A model generated the notes under the pieces. The model was not told the DNA's origin, ran no database searches, and worked only from the letters and a program-made list of their open reading frames with translations. A stretch of DNA of 64,000 bases from positions 124,001 through 188,000 of the forward strand of contig NZ_JAFIWB010000002.1 in assembly GCF_017163705.1 (NCBI RefSeq), given 5' to 3'. Below, piece by piece: positions 28,577-36,622 of this stretch. The DNA comes from Xanthomonas bonasiae (GTDB taxonomy: Bacteria > Pseudomonadota > Gammaproteobacteria > Xanthomonadales > Xanthomonadaceae). The stretch's first letter is position 1. Every line of letters begins with the position of its first letter. Both the position numbers and the translations under genes were made by a program.

Positions 28577-28646
28577 CTGTAGGAGCGGCTTCAGCCGCGA
28601 CAGGCTCTGCGGATAGCGGCTGTCGCGGCTGAAGCGGCGCCTACAG
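28577..28646. repeat. inverted-repeat element with 26-bp arms
   Basis: The arms 28577-28602 and 28621-28646 are near-perfect reverse complements around an 18-base loop. The core GTAGGAGCGGCTTCAGCC is the same palindromic element found inside the 111-bp repeats at 4430-4762. It lies between the convergent ends of the glutathione peroxidase and fpr genes, where it could act as a terminator. Confidence 0.85.
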
Positions 28647-28688
28647 TGGTGCGTCGCGATTGGCAGGCGCAGCGATCGCGGCCGCGCG

Positions 28689-29468
28689 TCACTTCTCGAC
28701 GAAGGCGCGCTCGAACACGTAGTGGCCCGGCGTGCCGATCCGCGAGGAGGCGACGAAGCCGCGCGCGTCCAGGGTCTGGCGCAGGTCGGCCAGCATCTGC
28801 GGGCTGCCGCAGATCATCGCCCGGTCGTATTCCGGATTCAGCGGCGGCAGGCCCAGGGTCTGCTGCATCTGCCCGCTTTCCAGCAGTTCGGTGAGGCGGC
28901 CGCGGTTGCGGAAGTCCTCGCGGGTCACCGCCGGGTAGTACAGCAGTTTCTCGCGAATGGTCTCGCCGAGGAACTCGTGCTGCGGCAATTCGTTCTCGAA
29001 GTAGTCGCGGTAGGCGAGGTCTTTTTCGAAACGCACGCCGTGGGTGAGGATCACCTTGTCGAAGCGCTCGTAGGTTTCCGGATCCTTGATCACCGACAGC
29101 CACGGCGCCAGGCCGGTGCCGGTGCCGAGCAGATACAGGTGCCGGCCCGGGTGCAGGTCGCTGATCAGCAGGGTGCCGGTGGGCTTCTTGCCGACCAGCA
29201 CCGCATCGCCCGGCTTGATGTGCTGCAGGCGCGAGGTCAGCGGGCCGTCCGGCACCTTGATGCTGAAGAACTCCAGCCGCTCTTCCCAGTTGGCGCTGGC
29301 GATGGAGTAGGCGCGCAGCAGCGGCCGCGTCTCCGTCTCCAGGCCGATCATCACGAACTGGCCGTTGTCGAAGCGGAAGCCTTCGTTGCGGGTGGTGGTG
29401 AAGCTGAAGTAGTCGTCCGTCCAGTGGCGGACGTCGAGCACCGTTTCGGGGCCAAAAGCAGAGGACAT
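28689..29468 (-). CDS. fpr: ferredoxin--NADP+ reductase
   Basis: The 259-residue flavoprotein passes electrons between NADPH and ferredoxin or flavodoxin. It has the FAD-binding RAYSIAS motif (~residue 53), the NADP-binding GTGTGLAPWLS (~115), the CGSP-type ICGSPQML near 223, and the C-terminal YVFERAFVEK of the bacterial Fpr subclass. It is preceded by a perfect Fur-box-like palindrome over its likely -35 region, with a TAGAAT -10 candidate at 29507-29502. This implies iron-responsive control. Confidence 0.94.
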   Translation of the reverse strand: MSSAFGPETVLDVRHWTDDYFSFTTTRNEGFRFDNGQFVMIGLETETRPLLRAYSIASANWEERLEFFSIKVPDGPLTSRLQHIKPGDAVLVGKKPTGTLLISDLHPGRHLYLLGTGTGLAPWLSVIKDPETYERFDKVILTHGVRFEKDLAYRDYFENELPQHEFLGETIREKLLYYPAVTREDFRNRGRLTELLESGQMQQTLGLPPLNPEYDRAMICGSPQMLADLRQTLDARGFVASSRIGTPGHYVFERAFVEK

Positions 29469-29518
29469 GCCGTTGATCGTGATGGGGAAGGAGCGGGCGC
29501 CATTCTACCCCATGTCGC

Positions 29519-29545
29519 CCCAAATGAGAGGGAATCTCATTTGGG
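29519..29545 (-). promoter_or_regulatory. Fur-box-like operator upstream of fpr
   Basis: The core is AAATGAGA, a 5-base spacer and TCTCATTT (29522-29542), extended by CCC/GGG to perfect 11-bp arms. The geometry equals the classical gammaproteobacterial Fur site, AAATGAGA-N5-TCTCATTT. It covers the -35 position relative to a TAGAAT candidate at 29507-29502, 54 bases before the fpr start codon. A role as a hairpin terminator for the gene upstream is the alternative. Confidence 0.7.
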
Positions 29546-29565
29546 ATGGTTCATCCCGGCGTGCG

Positions 29566-29961
29566 TCACTTCTCGAACGACAGTTCGTAGGACAGGTACA
29601 GCGGCGCCTGCGGCGGGACCAGCAACGGGCGCTGGCGCAGGAAGCGCTCCATGCACAGCGCCAGCGGCGTGGTGCCGTTGCGCCAGCTCGCGCCGACGTT
29701 GCCGTCGGCCTGCAGCTGGACCACGACGACGAACGGCGAGGTGTCCGGGCGCGGCGTGGCGCAGCTGGCCACGCCCTCGTCCAGCGCCGCGCGTTGCAGC
29801 GCCTGCAGGCGCTGGGCCAGCGCGCCAGGCAGCGCGGCCTCGTCGCGGTCGGCCAGGGCCTTGGCGGCGGCGTAGTCGGATGGGCCGGGAACCGGGTCGG
29901 CCGCGGCGGCGGGGACCGCCACGGCGGCGGCAAGCAGGCAGGGCAGGAGGCGTCGCAGCAT
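29566..29961 (-). CDS. secreted hypothetical protein
   Basis: The 131-residue protein has a signal peptide (MLRRLLPCLLAAAVAVPAAAA). The mature part has two Cys residues (CATPRP and LCMERF) that could form a disulfide. The segment FVVVVQLQADGNVGASWRNGTTPLALCMERFLRQR is weakly reminiscent of TonB C-terminal or similar periplasmic domains. It follows the ABC exporter gene by 26 bases on the same strand, so they are likely cotranscribed. Function not recognised. Confidence 0.72.
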   Translation of the reverse strand: MLRRLLPCLLAAAVAVPAAAADPVPGPSDYAAAKALADRDEAALPGALAQRLQALQRAALDEGVASCATPRPDTSPFVVVVQLQADGNVGASWRNGTTPLALCMERFLRQRPLLVPPQAPLYLSYELSFEK

Positions 29962-29987
29962 GGCGGATCCGAAAGGGCAGACGAAGC

Positions 29988-31871
29988 TCAACGATACCCA
30001 GCAGCCTGCAATTCGAACAGCTCCGCGTAGCGTCCGCCCTGCGCCATCAGTTCGGCATGGGTGCCGCTGGCCTCGATCTGGCCGCCGGCCAGGACCAGGA
30101 TGCGGTCGGCCATGCGCACGCTGGAGAAGCGGTGCGAGATCAGCACCGCGGTGCGGTTGTCGGACAGCTCCTTGAAGCGCTGGAACACCTCGAACTCGCT
30201 GCGCGCGTCCAGCGCCGCGGTGGGCTCGTCGAGGATCATCACCTGCGCATCGCGCATGTAGGCGCGCGCGATCGCGATCTTCTGCCATTGCCCGCCGGAC
30301 AGGTCCACGCCGGTCTTGAAGCGGCGTCCGATCAGTTGCTCGTAGCCATGCGGCAGGCCTTCGATCAGCTCGCTGGCCATCGCCCGCTGCGCGGCGGCGC
30401 GGATCCGCGGTGCGTCGGTCATCGAATCGACCCGGCCGACGCCGATGTTCTCGCCGGCGCTGAGGTGGTAGCGCACGAAATCCTGGAAGATCACCCCCAG
30501 GTTGGCGCGCAGGTCGTCCAGGTCGTAGTCGCGCAGGTCGCAGCCGTCGAGCAGGATGCGGCCCTCGTCCGGGTCGTACAGCCGCGCCAGCAGCTTGACC
30601 AGGGTGGTCTTGCCGGCGCCGTTCTCGCCGACCAGCGCCAGCACCTCGCCGGCGCGCAGCTCGAAGTCCAGGTGCCGCACCGCCCATTGCTCGGCGTCCG
30701 GGTAGCGGAAGCCGACGTTCTCGAACACGAAGCCGCGCACGATCGGCCGCGGCACCGGCACCGCGCCGGGGCGGGTGCGGATCTCGGGCACGATGCGGAA
30801 GAACGAATACAGGTCGTCCAGGTACAGCGCCTGTCCGGCGACCTGCGAAAACCCGATCAACAGCCCTTCCAGCAGCTGGCGCAGGCGCAGGAAACTGCCG
30901 GCCAGGAAGGTCAGGTCGCCGATGCTGAAATCGCCGCGCACCGTGCGCCAGGCGATGTAGCCATAGGCGGCGTAGTAGCCCAGCGTGCCCAGCGCCGCCA
31001 GCAGCGTGCCCCACAGCATGCGTTTGCGCGCCAGCGCGCGGTTGGCCTGGAAGAAGCGGTCGGCCAGCGCGCGGTAACGCGCGATCAGGAAGCTGTGCAG
31101 GTTGAAGATCTTCACTTCCTTGGCGGTCTCGACGCTGGCGCCGACCTGGCGCAGGTAGTCGAGCTGGCGCCGCTCGGCGGTCCACTGGAAGTTCAGCGAA
31201 TAGCCCAGCGCGTTGAAATGCGCCTCGCCGACGAACGCCGGGATCAACGCGACGGCCAACAGCAGCATCAGCCACGGCGCATACACCACCAGGCCGATCG
31301 CGAAGCTGACCACGGTGATCGCGTCCTGCACCTGGCCGAACAGCTGGCTCATCAGGTTCATCCGGCCCATGGTCTGGCGCCGCGCGCGGTCGAGCTTGTC
31401 CTGCTGCTCCGGGTCCTCGAAATCCTCCAGGTCCAGTTGCGCGGCATGTTCCATCAGCTGCACGCTGGTGACGTTGTTGAACAGCTCCGACAGCAGCGTA
31501 TCGGCATAGCTGACCAGCCGCCCGAGCAGGTCCGAGCCGATCGCCAGCGCCAGTTCCAGCGCCAGCAGCTCCAGCAACCGTTCCAGCCGCCCGCTGGCCA
31601 GCGCCTCGCCGAACGAGGTGAAGCCGGGCGACTGCCCGACCAGGTGGATCGCCTCGTCGATGATCAGCTTGCCGATGTACAGCGAGGCCACCGGGATCAG
31701 CGCGCGCAGCACGCGCAGGCCGATGCTGGTCAGGGTCAGCCCGCGGCTGGTCTGCCAGATCTGGCGCAGGAACGGCGGCAGGTTGCGCATCGCGTCGAAG
31801 CGTTCGCGCAGGCTGGGGCCGGTACGGGGAGAGGGGCGCGGCGCGCCATGGACAGAAGAAGGGGAGGCCAT
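29988..31871 (-). CDS. ABC exporter with fused membrane and ATPase domains
   Basis: The 627-residue protein has an ~350-residue membrane domain of the ABC_membrane type and a C-terminal ATPase. Walker A is ALVGENGAGKTT, the signature is DLSGGQWQKIAIAR (SGGQ), Walker B is VMILDEPTAALD, and the switch His is in LISHRF. It should act as a homodimer exporting lipids, peptides or drugs. Substrate specificity cannot be inferred. A small secreted protein gene follows closely. Confidence 0.9.
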   Translation of the reverse strand: MASPSSVHGAPRPSPRTGPSLRERFDAMRNLPPFLRQIWQTSRGLTLTSIGLRVLRALIPVASLYIGKLIIDEAIHLVGQSPGFTSFGEALASGRLERLLELLALELALAIGSDLLGRLVSYADTLLSELFNNVTSVQLMEHAAQLDLEDFEDPEQQDKLDRARRQTMGRMNLMSQLFGQVQDAITVVSFAIGLVVYAPWLMLLLAVALIPAFVGEAHFNALGYSLNFQWTAERRQLDYLRQVGASVETAKEVKIFNLHSFLIARYRALADRFFQANRALARKRMLWGTLLAALGTLGYYAAYGYIAWRTVRGDFSIGDLTFLAGSFLRLRQLLEGLLIGFSQVAGQALYLDDLYSFFRIVPEIRTRPGAVPVPRPIVRGFVFENVGFRYPDAEQWAVRHLDFELRAGEVLALVGENGAGKTTLVKLLARLYDPDEGRILLDGCDLRDYDLDDLRANLGVIFQDFVRYHLSAGENIGVGRVDSMTDAPRIRAAAQRAMASELIEGLPHGYEQLIGRRFKTGVDLSGGQWQKIAIARAYMRDAQVMILDEPTAALDARSEFEVFQRFKELSDNRTAVLISHRFSSVRMADRILVLAGGQIEASGTHAELMAQGGRYAELFELQAAGYR

Positions 31872-32078
31872 CCGCGCATTGTGCCGGGGCCGGGTGTGGG
31901 CGGGGAGTGTTTGGGCCTGGTGCGACCGGCGGGCCGCCGTGCGCTATCGGTGCGGCGGCCGCGGCCCGCTGTCGCCAAGACGCTATTCCCGCTATCTTCC
32001 GAGCCTGGACCAGGGGCCGCTCTCCATGCAGGACGCACTGCCGCTTGCCGCGCTCGACTGCTTTGGAGGACGTGCGCG

Positions 32079-32306
32079 ATGACGGCGGGCTTCGCCATCC
32101 GATACGTCGTCTACTGTCTGGCCATCCTCGGTTGCCTGTTCTGGATCAACTCCTTTCTGCCGCCGGCTGTCGTCATCGTCGCCGCGCTGGTGTTCTTCGG
32201 GTTTGCGGTCGTCTACACCGCGTTCCGCCTGCTGGGCGGGCGCGGCCGCATCGGTGTCGGCAGACTCTGGAAGGCGTTCCTGGATTTCCTCTACGGTCTG
32301 GGCTGA
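32079..32306 (+). CDS. small two-helix membrane protein
   Basis: The 75-residue protein has two hydrophobic helices (~8-24 and ~29-50) and a basic C-terminal tail with the repeated RxGxGR pattern. A strong GGAGGA ribosome-binding site lies eight bases before ATG 32079, which supports translation. It is divergent from the ABC exporter gene and convergent with the DDAH-like gene. Function unknown. Confidence 0.65.
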   Translation: MTAGFAIRYVVYCLAILGCLFWINSFLPPAVVIVAALVFFGFAVVYTAFRLLGGRGRIGVGRLWKAFLDFLYGLG

Positions 32307-32376
32307 CCAGCGGCGCAGCGCTGCGGGTATCGCGCATGCGGCCATGCACTGGCAGGCCGTCGATCGCGGCGGAACG

Positions 32377-33282
32377 TCACTCGTCCAGGCGCAGGGTCAG
32401 GCACTTGGCCGCGCCGCCGGCCTTCAGGAATTCGTCCAGCGGGGTCTGCACCACGCGGTAGCCGATCCGCGCCAACGCCGCGCACAGCTCCGGCGAGGCG
32501 CGGTTGAGCAGCAGGCGCTGGTCCAGGTCCACCGCATTGCAGGCGAAGGCGAGGGCGTCGGCTTCGCCGACCGCGATGCGCCGCGCCGGCGGGATGCGGC
32601 GGGCGATGGCTTCCTGCGCGTAGTCGTCGAAGGCGGCCGGGTAGTACAGCAGGTAGCCGTCGCGCAGCGGGCAGAAGCAGGTGTCCAGGTGGTAGAAACG
32701 CGGATCGACCAGGCGCAGCGGCATCACCTCGATGTCCAGCAGGTCGGCCAGCTCGTGCGCGGCGGCGAGGTCGCTGCGATGGCCATGGCCCATCCACAGC
32801 CGGCGTGCGCCACGCTCCAGCAACGCATCGCCGGCGCCTTCGAAGCGTACGTCTTCGGGCAACGCACGGATGCGGAAGCCGGCGCGGCGGCACCAGTCGG
32901 CGAACAGCGCTTCCTCGCCGCGGCGCTCGGCATGGCGGAAGCGGCTGGGCACGAAGCTGTCGCCGAGCACCAGGCCGGCGTTGGCGCTGAACACCATGTC
33001 CGGCAGCCCGGCGGCCGGGGCGATCCGCTCGACCTGGGCGCCGGCCGCCTCGGCCGCCGCGACCAAGGCATCCCACTGCGCCTGGGCGCGCTCGCGGCTG
33101 GCGGCGTGGACGTTGCCTTCCATCCAGGGGTTGATCACGTAATCCACGGCGAAGTGCTGCGGCGCGCACATCAGCAGGCGATGGCCTGCGTGGGCGGCGC
33201 TGCAGGCCTGCGCTTGCGGCTCGGCGAATGCCAGGTCCGTGTCGTCCGCGGCCGCGCCACCCGCCAGGAATTTCTCGCTCAT
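32377..33282 (-). CDS. DDAH/arginine-deiminase-like amidinohydrolase
   Basis: The 301-residue protein belongs to the guanidino-group-modifying superfamily. The FEGAGDALLE acidic motif, catalytic His in MGHGHRSD, HLDTCFCPL and the C-terminal nucleophile Cys in GGAAKCLTLRLDE are all present. Related enzymes hydrolyse dimethylarginine, arginine or citrulline-like substrates; which one applies cannot be decided here. It is cytosolic. It appears monocistronic, with the heptamer repeat array upstream of its promoter region. Confidence 0.87.
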   Translation of the reverse strand: MSEKFLAGGAAADDTDLAFAEPQAQACSAAHAGHRLLMCAPQHFAVDYVINPWMEGNVHAASRERAQAQWDALVAAAEAAGAQVERIAPAAGLPDMVFSANAGLVLGDSFVPSRFRHAERRGEEALFADWCRRAGFRIRALPEDVRFEGAGDALLERGARRLWMGHGHRSDLAAAHELADLLDIEVMPLRLVDPRFYHLDTCFCPLRDGYLLYYPAAFDDYAQEAIARRIPPARRIAVGEADALAFACNAVDLDQRLLLNRASPELCAALARIGYRVVQTPLDEFLKAGGAAKCLTLRLDE

Positions 33283-33353
33283 GCCCGCCTCGCTGTGCGT
33301 TGGTGATGCGCAAACGCTAGCGGTGTCGTGTTGCGGTTTGCGGTCACGCTATT

Positions 33354-33440
33354 CGGGATTCGGGATTCGGGATTCGGGATTCGGGATTCGGGATTGGGGA
33401 TTGGGGATTGGGGATTGGGAGTCGGGAGTCGGGATCGGGA
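33354..33440. repeat. tandem heptamer array
   Basis: Six perfect CGGGATT units (33354-33395) are followed by three GGGGATT (33396-33416), two GGGAGTC (33417-33430) and degenerate units. All keep a 7-bp phase. The array lies in the gap between the divergent-facing ends of the DDAH-like gene (start 33282) and the AhpD-like gene (stop 33494). Slippage could change its length between strains. Confidence 0.92.
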
Positions 33441-33493
33441 TTGCGGGGCGGGCGGCGTACCGGCGTGCGCCGGGACGCCGCTTCGCGCTTCGC

Positions 33494-33934
33494 TTACGGC
33501 ATTGCCGGTTGCAGGCCTACGCCGAGCCGGTTCCAGGCATTGATGAGGGCGATGGCCATGGTCAGCGCGCTGATGCCGTGTTCGTCGAAGTGCGCCGACA
33601 GGGCGTCGTAGGCGTCCTGCGGCGGCGCGCCGGACGGCAGGGTGGTGAGCGCCTCGGCCCAGGCCAGCGCCAGCCGTTCGCGCGGATCGAAGAAGCGGCT
33701 CTCGCGCCAGCCGGCGAGGGTGTCGAGCTTGCGCGGTTCGATGCCGGCCTTGCGCAGCGCGGTGGCGTGCATGTCGATGCAATAGGCGCAGCCGTTGAGC
33801 TGGGATACGCGCAGGAACACCAGTTCGGCCAGTTCGTGGCCGAGCACGCCCTCGTGCACCTGCTGGCTGGCGCTCAGCAGGGCGCGGAAGGCGACGGGTT
33901 CGTGGCGGGTGTAGTCGATGCGATGGAAGTGCAT
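33494..33934 (-). CDS. AhpD-like carboxymuconolactone decarboxylase family protein, ECF41 partner
   Basis: The 146-residue protein has the family CxxC motif with a nearby His (NGCAYCIDMH), as in alkylhydroperoxidase AhpD, and the helical core FFDPRERLALAWAEALT. Such proteins are thiol-dependent peroxidases or related oxidoreductases. It lies 97 bases downstream of a SigJ/ECF41-type sigma factor gene. It has its own TGTCACG-N16-CGTC promoter, a pairing widely seen for ECF41 sigma factors and carboxymuconolactone decarboxylase-like genes. An AGGA ribosome-binding site precedes ATG 33934. Confidence 0.9.
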   Translation of the reverse strand: MHFHRIDYTRHEPVAFRALLSASQQVHEGVLGHELAELVFLRVSQLNGCAYCIDMHATALRKAGIEPRKLDTLAGWRESRFFDPRERLALAWAEALTTLPSGAPPQDAYDALSAHFDEHGISALTMAIALINAWNRLGVGLQPAMP

Positions 33935-33978
33935 GTGTCCTGCTCCATGACGGCCGCAACGGCCGTCTTCGCAGCAAG

Positions 33979-34005
33979 GACGCGGCAGCGCGCGGCGGCG
34001 TGACA
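33979..34005 (-). promoter_or_regulatory. ECF41-type promoter of the AhpD-like gene
   Basis: Reading the minus strand, TGTCACG at 34005-33999 is followed by exactly 16 bases and CGTC at 33982-33979. This matches the known ECF41 consensus TGTCAC...N16...CGTC. The start codon lies 44 bases further on, leaving a normal leader. The site is almost identical to the one ahead of the sigma-factor gene. Confidence 0.8.
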
Positions 34006-34031
34006 GCGCCGCCCCGGACCAGGCGTTCGCG

Positions 34032-34913
34032 TCAGGCGCTCGCGGCAGCGCCTGCGCCGGCCAGCGGCGGCAGCTTGTCCGGATTCATCAGGGTCAGCAC
34101 TTCGACGATGCGCTCGCCGTCGATCACCACCAGCACCGCCGAATGCAGACGCGTGCCGATGAAGCGCAGGATCGCCGGTTCGCCGTTGACCGTGCCGATC
34201 CGCGCCTGCAGGCCCAGGCCGCGCCGCGCCACCGCCCAATACAGCATGGCGATGCGTTCGGCGCCGAGCAGCGGACGCAGCGTAGCGGTGACCTTGCCGC
34301 CGCCGTCGGAGAACATCCGCGCATTGGCGTCGAGCAGGGCCACGATCGCGCCGCGGTCGCCCTGTTGCGAGGCGTGCATGAAGCGCTCCAGCAGTTGCCG
34401 GTGGCGTTGCGGCGTCACCGCGAAGCGCGGCCGGCCGGCCTTGAGCCGTTCGCGCGCGCGGTGCACCAGCTGCCGGCAGTTGGCTTCGGCATGTCCGAGC
34501 AGCTGGCCGATCTGCGCATAGTCGTAGTCGAACGCTTCCTTCAGCAGGAACGCGGCACGCTCCTCCGGACCCAGCCGTTCCAGCAGCGCCAGGAACGCCA
34601 CCGACACCTGCTCGGCGCGCGCGTGGCGCTCGGCCGGGTCGGTGTCCTCGGCGATCTCCAGCGGCTCGGGCAGCCACGGGCCGGTGTAGTGGACGCGGGC
34701 GCTGCGCGCCGCGCGCAACCGGTCCAGCCCGAGCCGGGTGGTGGTGGTCACCAGCCAGGCCTCCGGGTCGCGGATCGCGGTACGGTCGCTGGACTGCCAG
34801 CGCAGCCAGGCGTCCTGCAGCACGTCCTCGGCGTCGCTGCGGCTGCCGAGCAGGCGATAGGCCAGGCCGAACAGCCGGGGACGTTGGGATTCGAAGGCGG
34901 GATCGGGGCTCAT
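34032..34913 (-). CDS. sigJ: ECF41-family (SigJ-like) RNA polymerase sigma factor
   Basis: The 293-residue protein has sigma region 2 (RLFGLAYRLLGSRSDAEDVLQDAWLRW, ~13-38) and region 4 (LERLGPEERAAFLLKEAFDYDYAQIGQLLGHAEANCRQLVHRARERL, ~110-158). A SnoaL-like C-terminal extension (~170-285) contains the DGGGK and NPDKL motifs that mark ECF41 sigma factors. In that family the extension both inhibits and is needed for activity, replacing a separate anti-sigma factor. The promoter sequence found ahead of its own gene implies autoregulation. The AhpD-like gene follows. Confidence 0.93.
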   Translation of the reverse strand: MSPDPAFESQRPRLFGLAYRLLGSRSDAEDVLQDAWLRWQSSDRTAIRDPEAWLVTTTTRLGLDRLRAARSARVHYTGPWLPEPLEIAEDTDPAERHARAEQVSVAFLALLERLGPEERAAFLLKEAFDYDYAQIGQLLGHAEANCRQLVHRARERLKAGRPRFAVTPQRHRQLLERFMHASQQGDRGAIVALLDANARMFSDGGGKVTATLRPLLGAERIAMLYWAVARRGLGLQARIGTVNGEPAILRFIGTRLHSAVLVVIDGERIVEVLTLMNPDKLPPLAGAGAAASA

Positions 34914-34922
34914 GGCGACCAG

Positions 34923-34949
34923 GACGGAACAGCGCGTGCCGGCGTGACA
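34923..34949 (-). promoter_or_regulatory. ECF41-type autoregulatory promoter of sigJ
   Basis: On the minus strand TGTCACG (34949-34943), a 16-base spacer and CGTC (34926-34923) match the ECF41 consensus exactly in spacing. Only nine bases separate CGTC from the ATG at 34913, so a transcript starting at the usual distance would be leaderless or nearly so. Confidence 0.78.
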
Positions 34950-35014
34950 GCGGGCGAAGCGGTCACTTTGCCCTAAAATGGCCGGGTTTCCCCCCGCCAG
35001 CCGTAGAGCCAGCC

Positions 35015-36538
35015 GTGACCTCGATCAAGCAGGAAGACCTCATCCAGTCCGTCGCCGACGCGCTGCAGTACATCAGCTACTACCACCCGGTCGACTACAT
35101 CAAGAACCTGGCCGCCGCCTACGAGCGCGAACAGTCGCCGGCCGCCAAGGACGCCATCGCGCAGATCCTGATCAACTCGCGCATGTGCGCCGAGGGCCAC
35201 CGCCCGATCTGCCAGGACACCGGCATCGTCACCGTGTTCCTGGAAATCGGCATGAACGTGCGCTGGGACGACGCCACGATGGGCGTGGAGGACATGGTCA
35301 ACGAGGGCGTGCGCCGCGCCTACAACCATCCGGACAACAAGCTGCGCGCCAGCGTGCTGGCCGATCCGGCCGGCAAGCGCGCCAACACCAGGGACAACAC
35401 CCCGGCGGTGGTCAACACCAAGATCGTGCCGGGCGAGCACGTCGAGGTGATCGTCGCGGCCAAGGGCGGCGGCTCGGAAGCCAAGAGCAAGTTCGCGATG
35501 CTCAACCCGTCCGATTCGATCGTCGACTGGGTGCTCAAGACCGTGCCGACCATGGGCGCCGGCTGGTGCCCGCCGGGCATGCTCGGCATCGGCATCGGCG
35601 GCACCGCCGAGAAGGCGATGCTGCTGGCCAAGGAAGCGCTGATGGAGCCGATCGACATCGTCGACCTGCAGGCGCGCGGCGCGTCCAACCGGGCCGAGGA
35701 ACTGCGCCTGGAGCTGTACGAGAAGGTCAACGCGCTGGGCATCGGCGCGCAGGGCCTGGGCGGCCTGACCACGGTGCTGGACATCAAGGTCAAGGACTAT
35801 CCGACCCACGCCGCCAATCTGCCGGTGGCGCTGATTCCGAACTGCGCGGCGACCCGCCATGCGCATTTCACCCTGGACGGCAGCGGCCCGGTGATGCTGG
35901 AGCCGCCGTCGCTGGAAGACTGGCCCAAGCTCACCTACAACCCGAGCAACGCGCGCCGGGTGAACCTGGACACCATCACCAAGGAAGAAGTCGCCAGCTT
36001 CAAGCCGGGCGAGGTGGTCCTGCTCAACGGCAAGCTGCTGACCGGCCGCGACGCCGCGCACAAGCGCATGATCGACATGCTCAACCGCGGCGAGACGCTG
36101 CCGGTCGATTTCACCAACCGCTTCATCTACTACGTCGGCCCGGTCGATCCGGTGCGCGACGAAGTGGTGGGCCCGGCCGGCCCGACCACCGCCACGCGCA
36201 TGGACAAGTTCACCCGGCAGATGCTGGAGCAGACCGGCCTGCTCGGCATGGTCGGCAAGTCCGAGCGCGGCGACGCGGCGATCGCGGCGATCCGCGACAA
36301 CAAGGCCGTGTACCTGATGGCGGTCGGCGGGTCGGCCTACCTGGTGTCCAAGGCGATCAAGGCCTCGCGCGTGCTGGCGTTCGAAGACCTGGGCATGGAG
36401 GCGATCTACGAGTTCGAGGTCAAGGACATGCCGGTCACCGTGGCGGTGGATGCCAGCGGCGAGTCGGTGCACAAGACCGGCCCGCGCGAATGGCAATCGC
36501 GCATCGGCAAGATCCCGGTGGTGGTCGAACCGGCCTGA
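35015..36538 (+). CDS. fumA: class I (iron-sulfur) fumarate hydratase
   Basis: The 507-residue enzyme interconverts fumarate and malate in the TCA cycle. The three likely [4Fe-4S] cluster cysteines are seen in ICQDTGIV, GWCPPGM and PNCAATRH. Long conserved blocks (NTRDNTPAVVNTKIVPG, GIGIGGTAEKAM, GPTTATRMDKF) match the fumarase/tartrate dehydratase alpha and beta domains on one chain. Start GTG 35015 fits the usual MTSIKQEDL N-terminus. Class I fumarases are oxygen sensitive. It is divergent from sigJ. Confidence 0.95.
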   Translation: MTSIKQEDLIQSVADALQYISYYHPVDYIKNLAAAYEREQSPAAKDAIAQILINSRMCAEGHRPICQDTGIVTVFLEIGMNVRWDDATMGVEDMVNEGVRRAYNHPDNKLRASVLADPAGKRANTRDNTPAVVNTKIVPGEHVEVIVAAKGGGSEAKSKFAMLNPSDSIVDWVLKTVPTMGAGWCPPGMLGIGIGGTAEKAMLLAKEALMEPIDIVDLQARGASNRAEELRLELYEKVNALGIGAQGLGGLTTVLDIKVKDYPTHAANLPVALIPNCAATRHAHFTLDGSGPVMLEPPSLEDWPKLTYNPSNARRVNLDTITKEEVASFKPGEVVLLNGKLLTGRDAAHKRMIDMLNRGETLPVDFTNRFIYYVGPVDPVRDEVVGPAGPTTATRMDKFTRQMLEQTGLLGMVGKSERGDAAIAAIRDNKAVYLMAVGGSAYLVSKAIKASRVLAFEDLGMEAIYEFEVKDMPVTVAVDASGESVHKTGPREWQSRIGKIPVVVEPA

Positions 36539-36622
36539 GCCGGCGCCGCCGCCGGCACGGCGCGGCATGCGAGACTGCCACGGCCGCAGTGATCCGGCTG
36601 CGGCGACTTACCAGGAGATTGC

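Noticed and set aside
28722-32306. Very long plus-strand open frame opposite the fpr and ABC exporter genes
   Set aside because: It is antisense to well-supported genes and is a shadow of GC-rich codon use; only its last 75 codons (32079-32306) look real.
33354-33440. CRISPR or minisatellite gene
   Set aside because: Seven-base units without spacers; simple tandem repeats.
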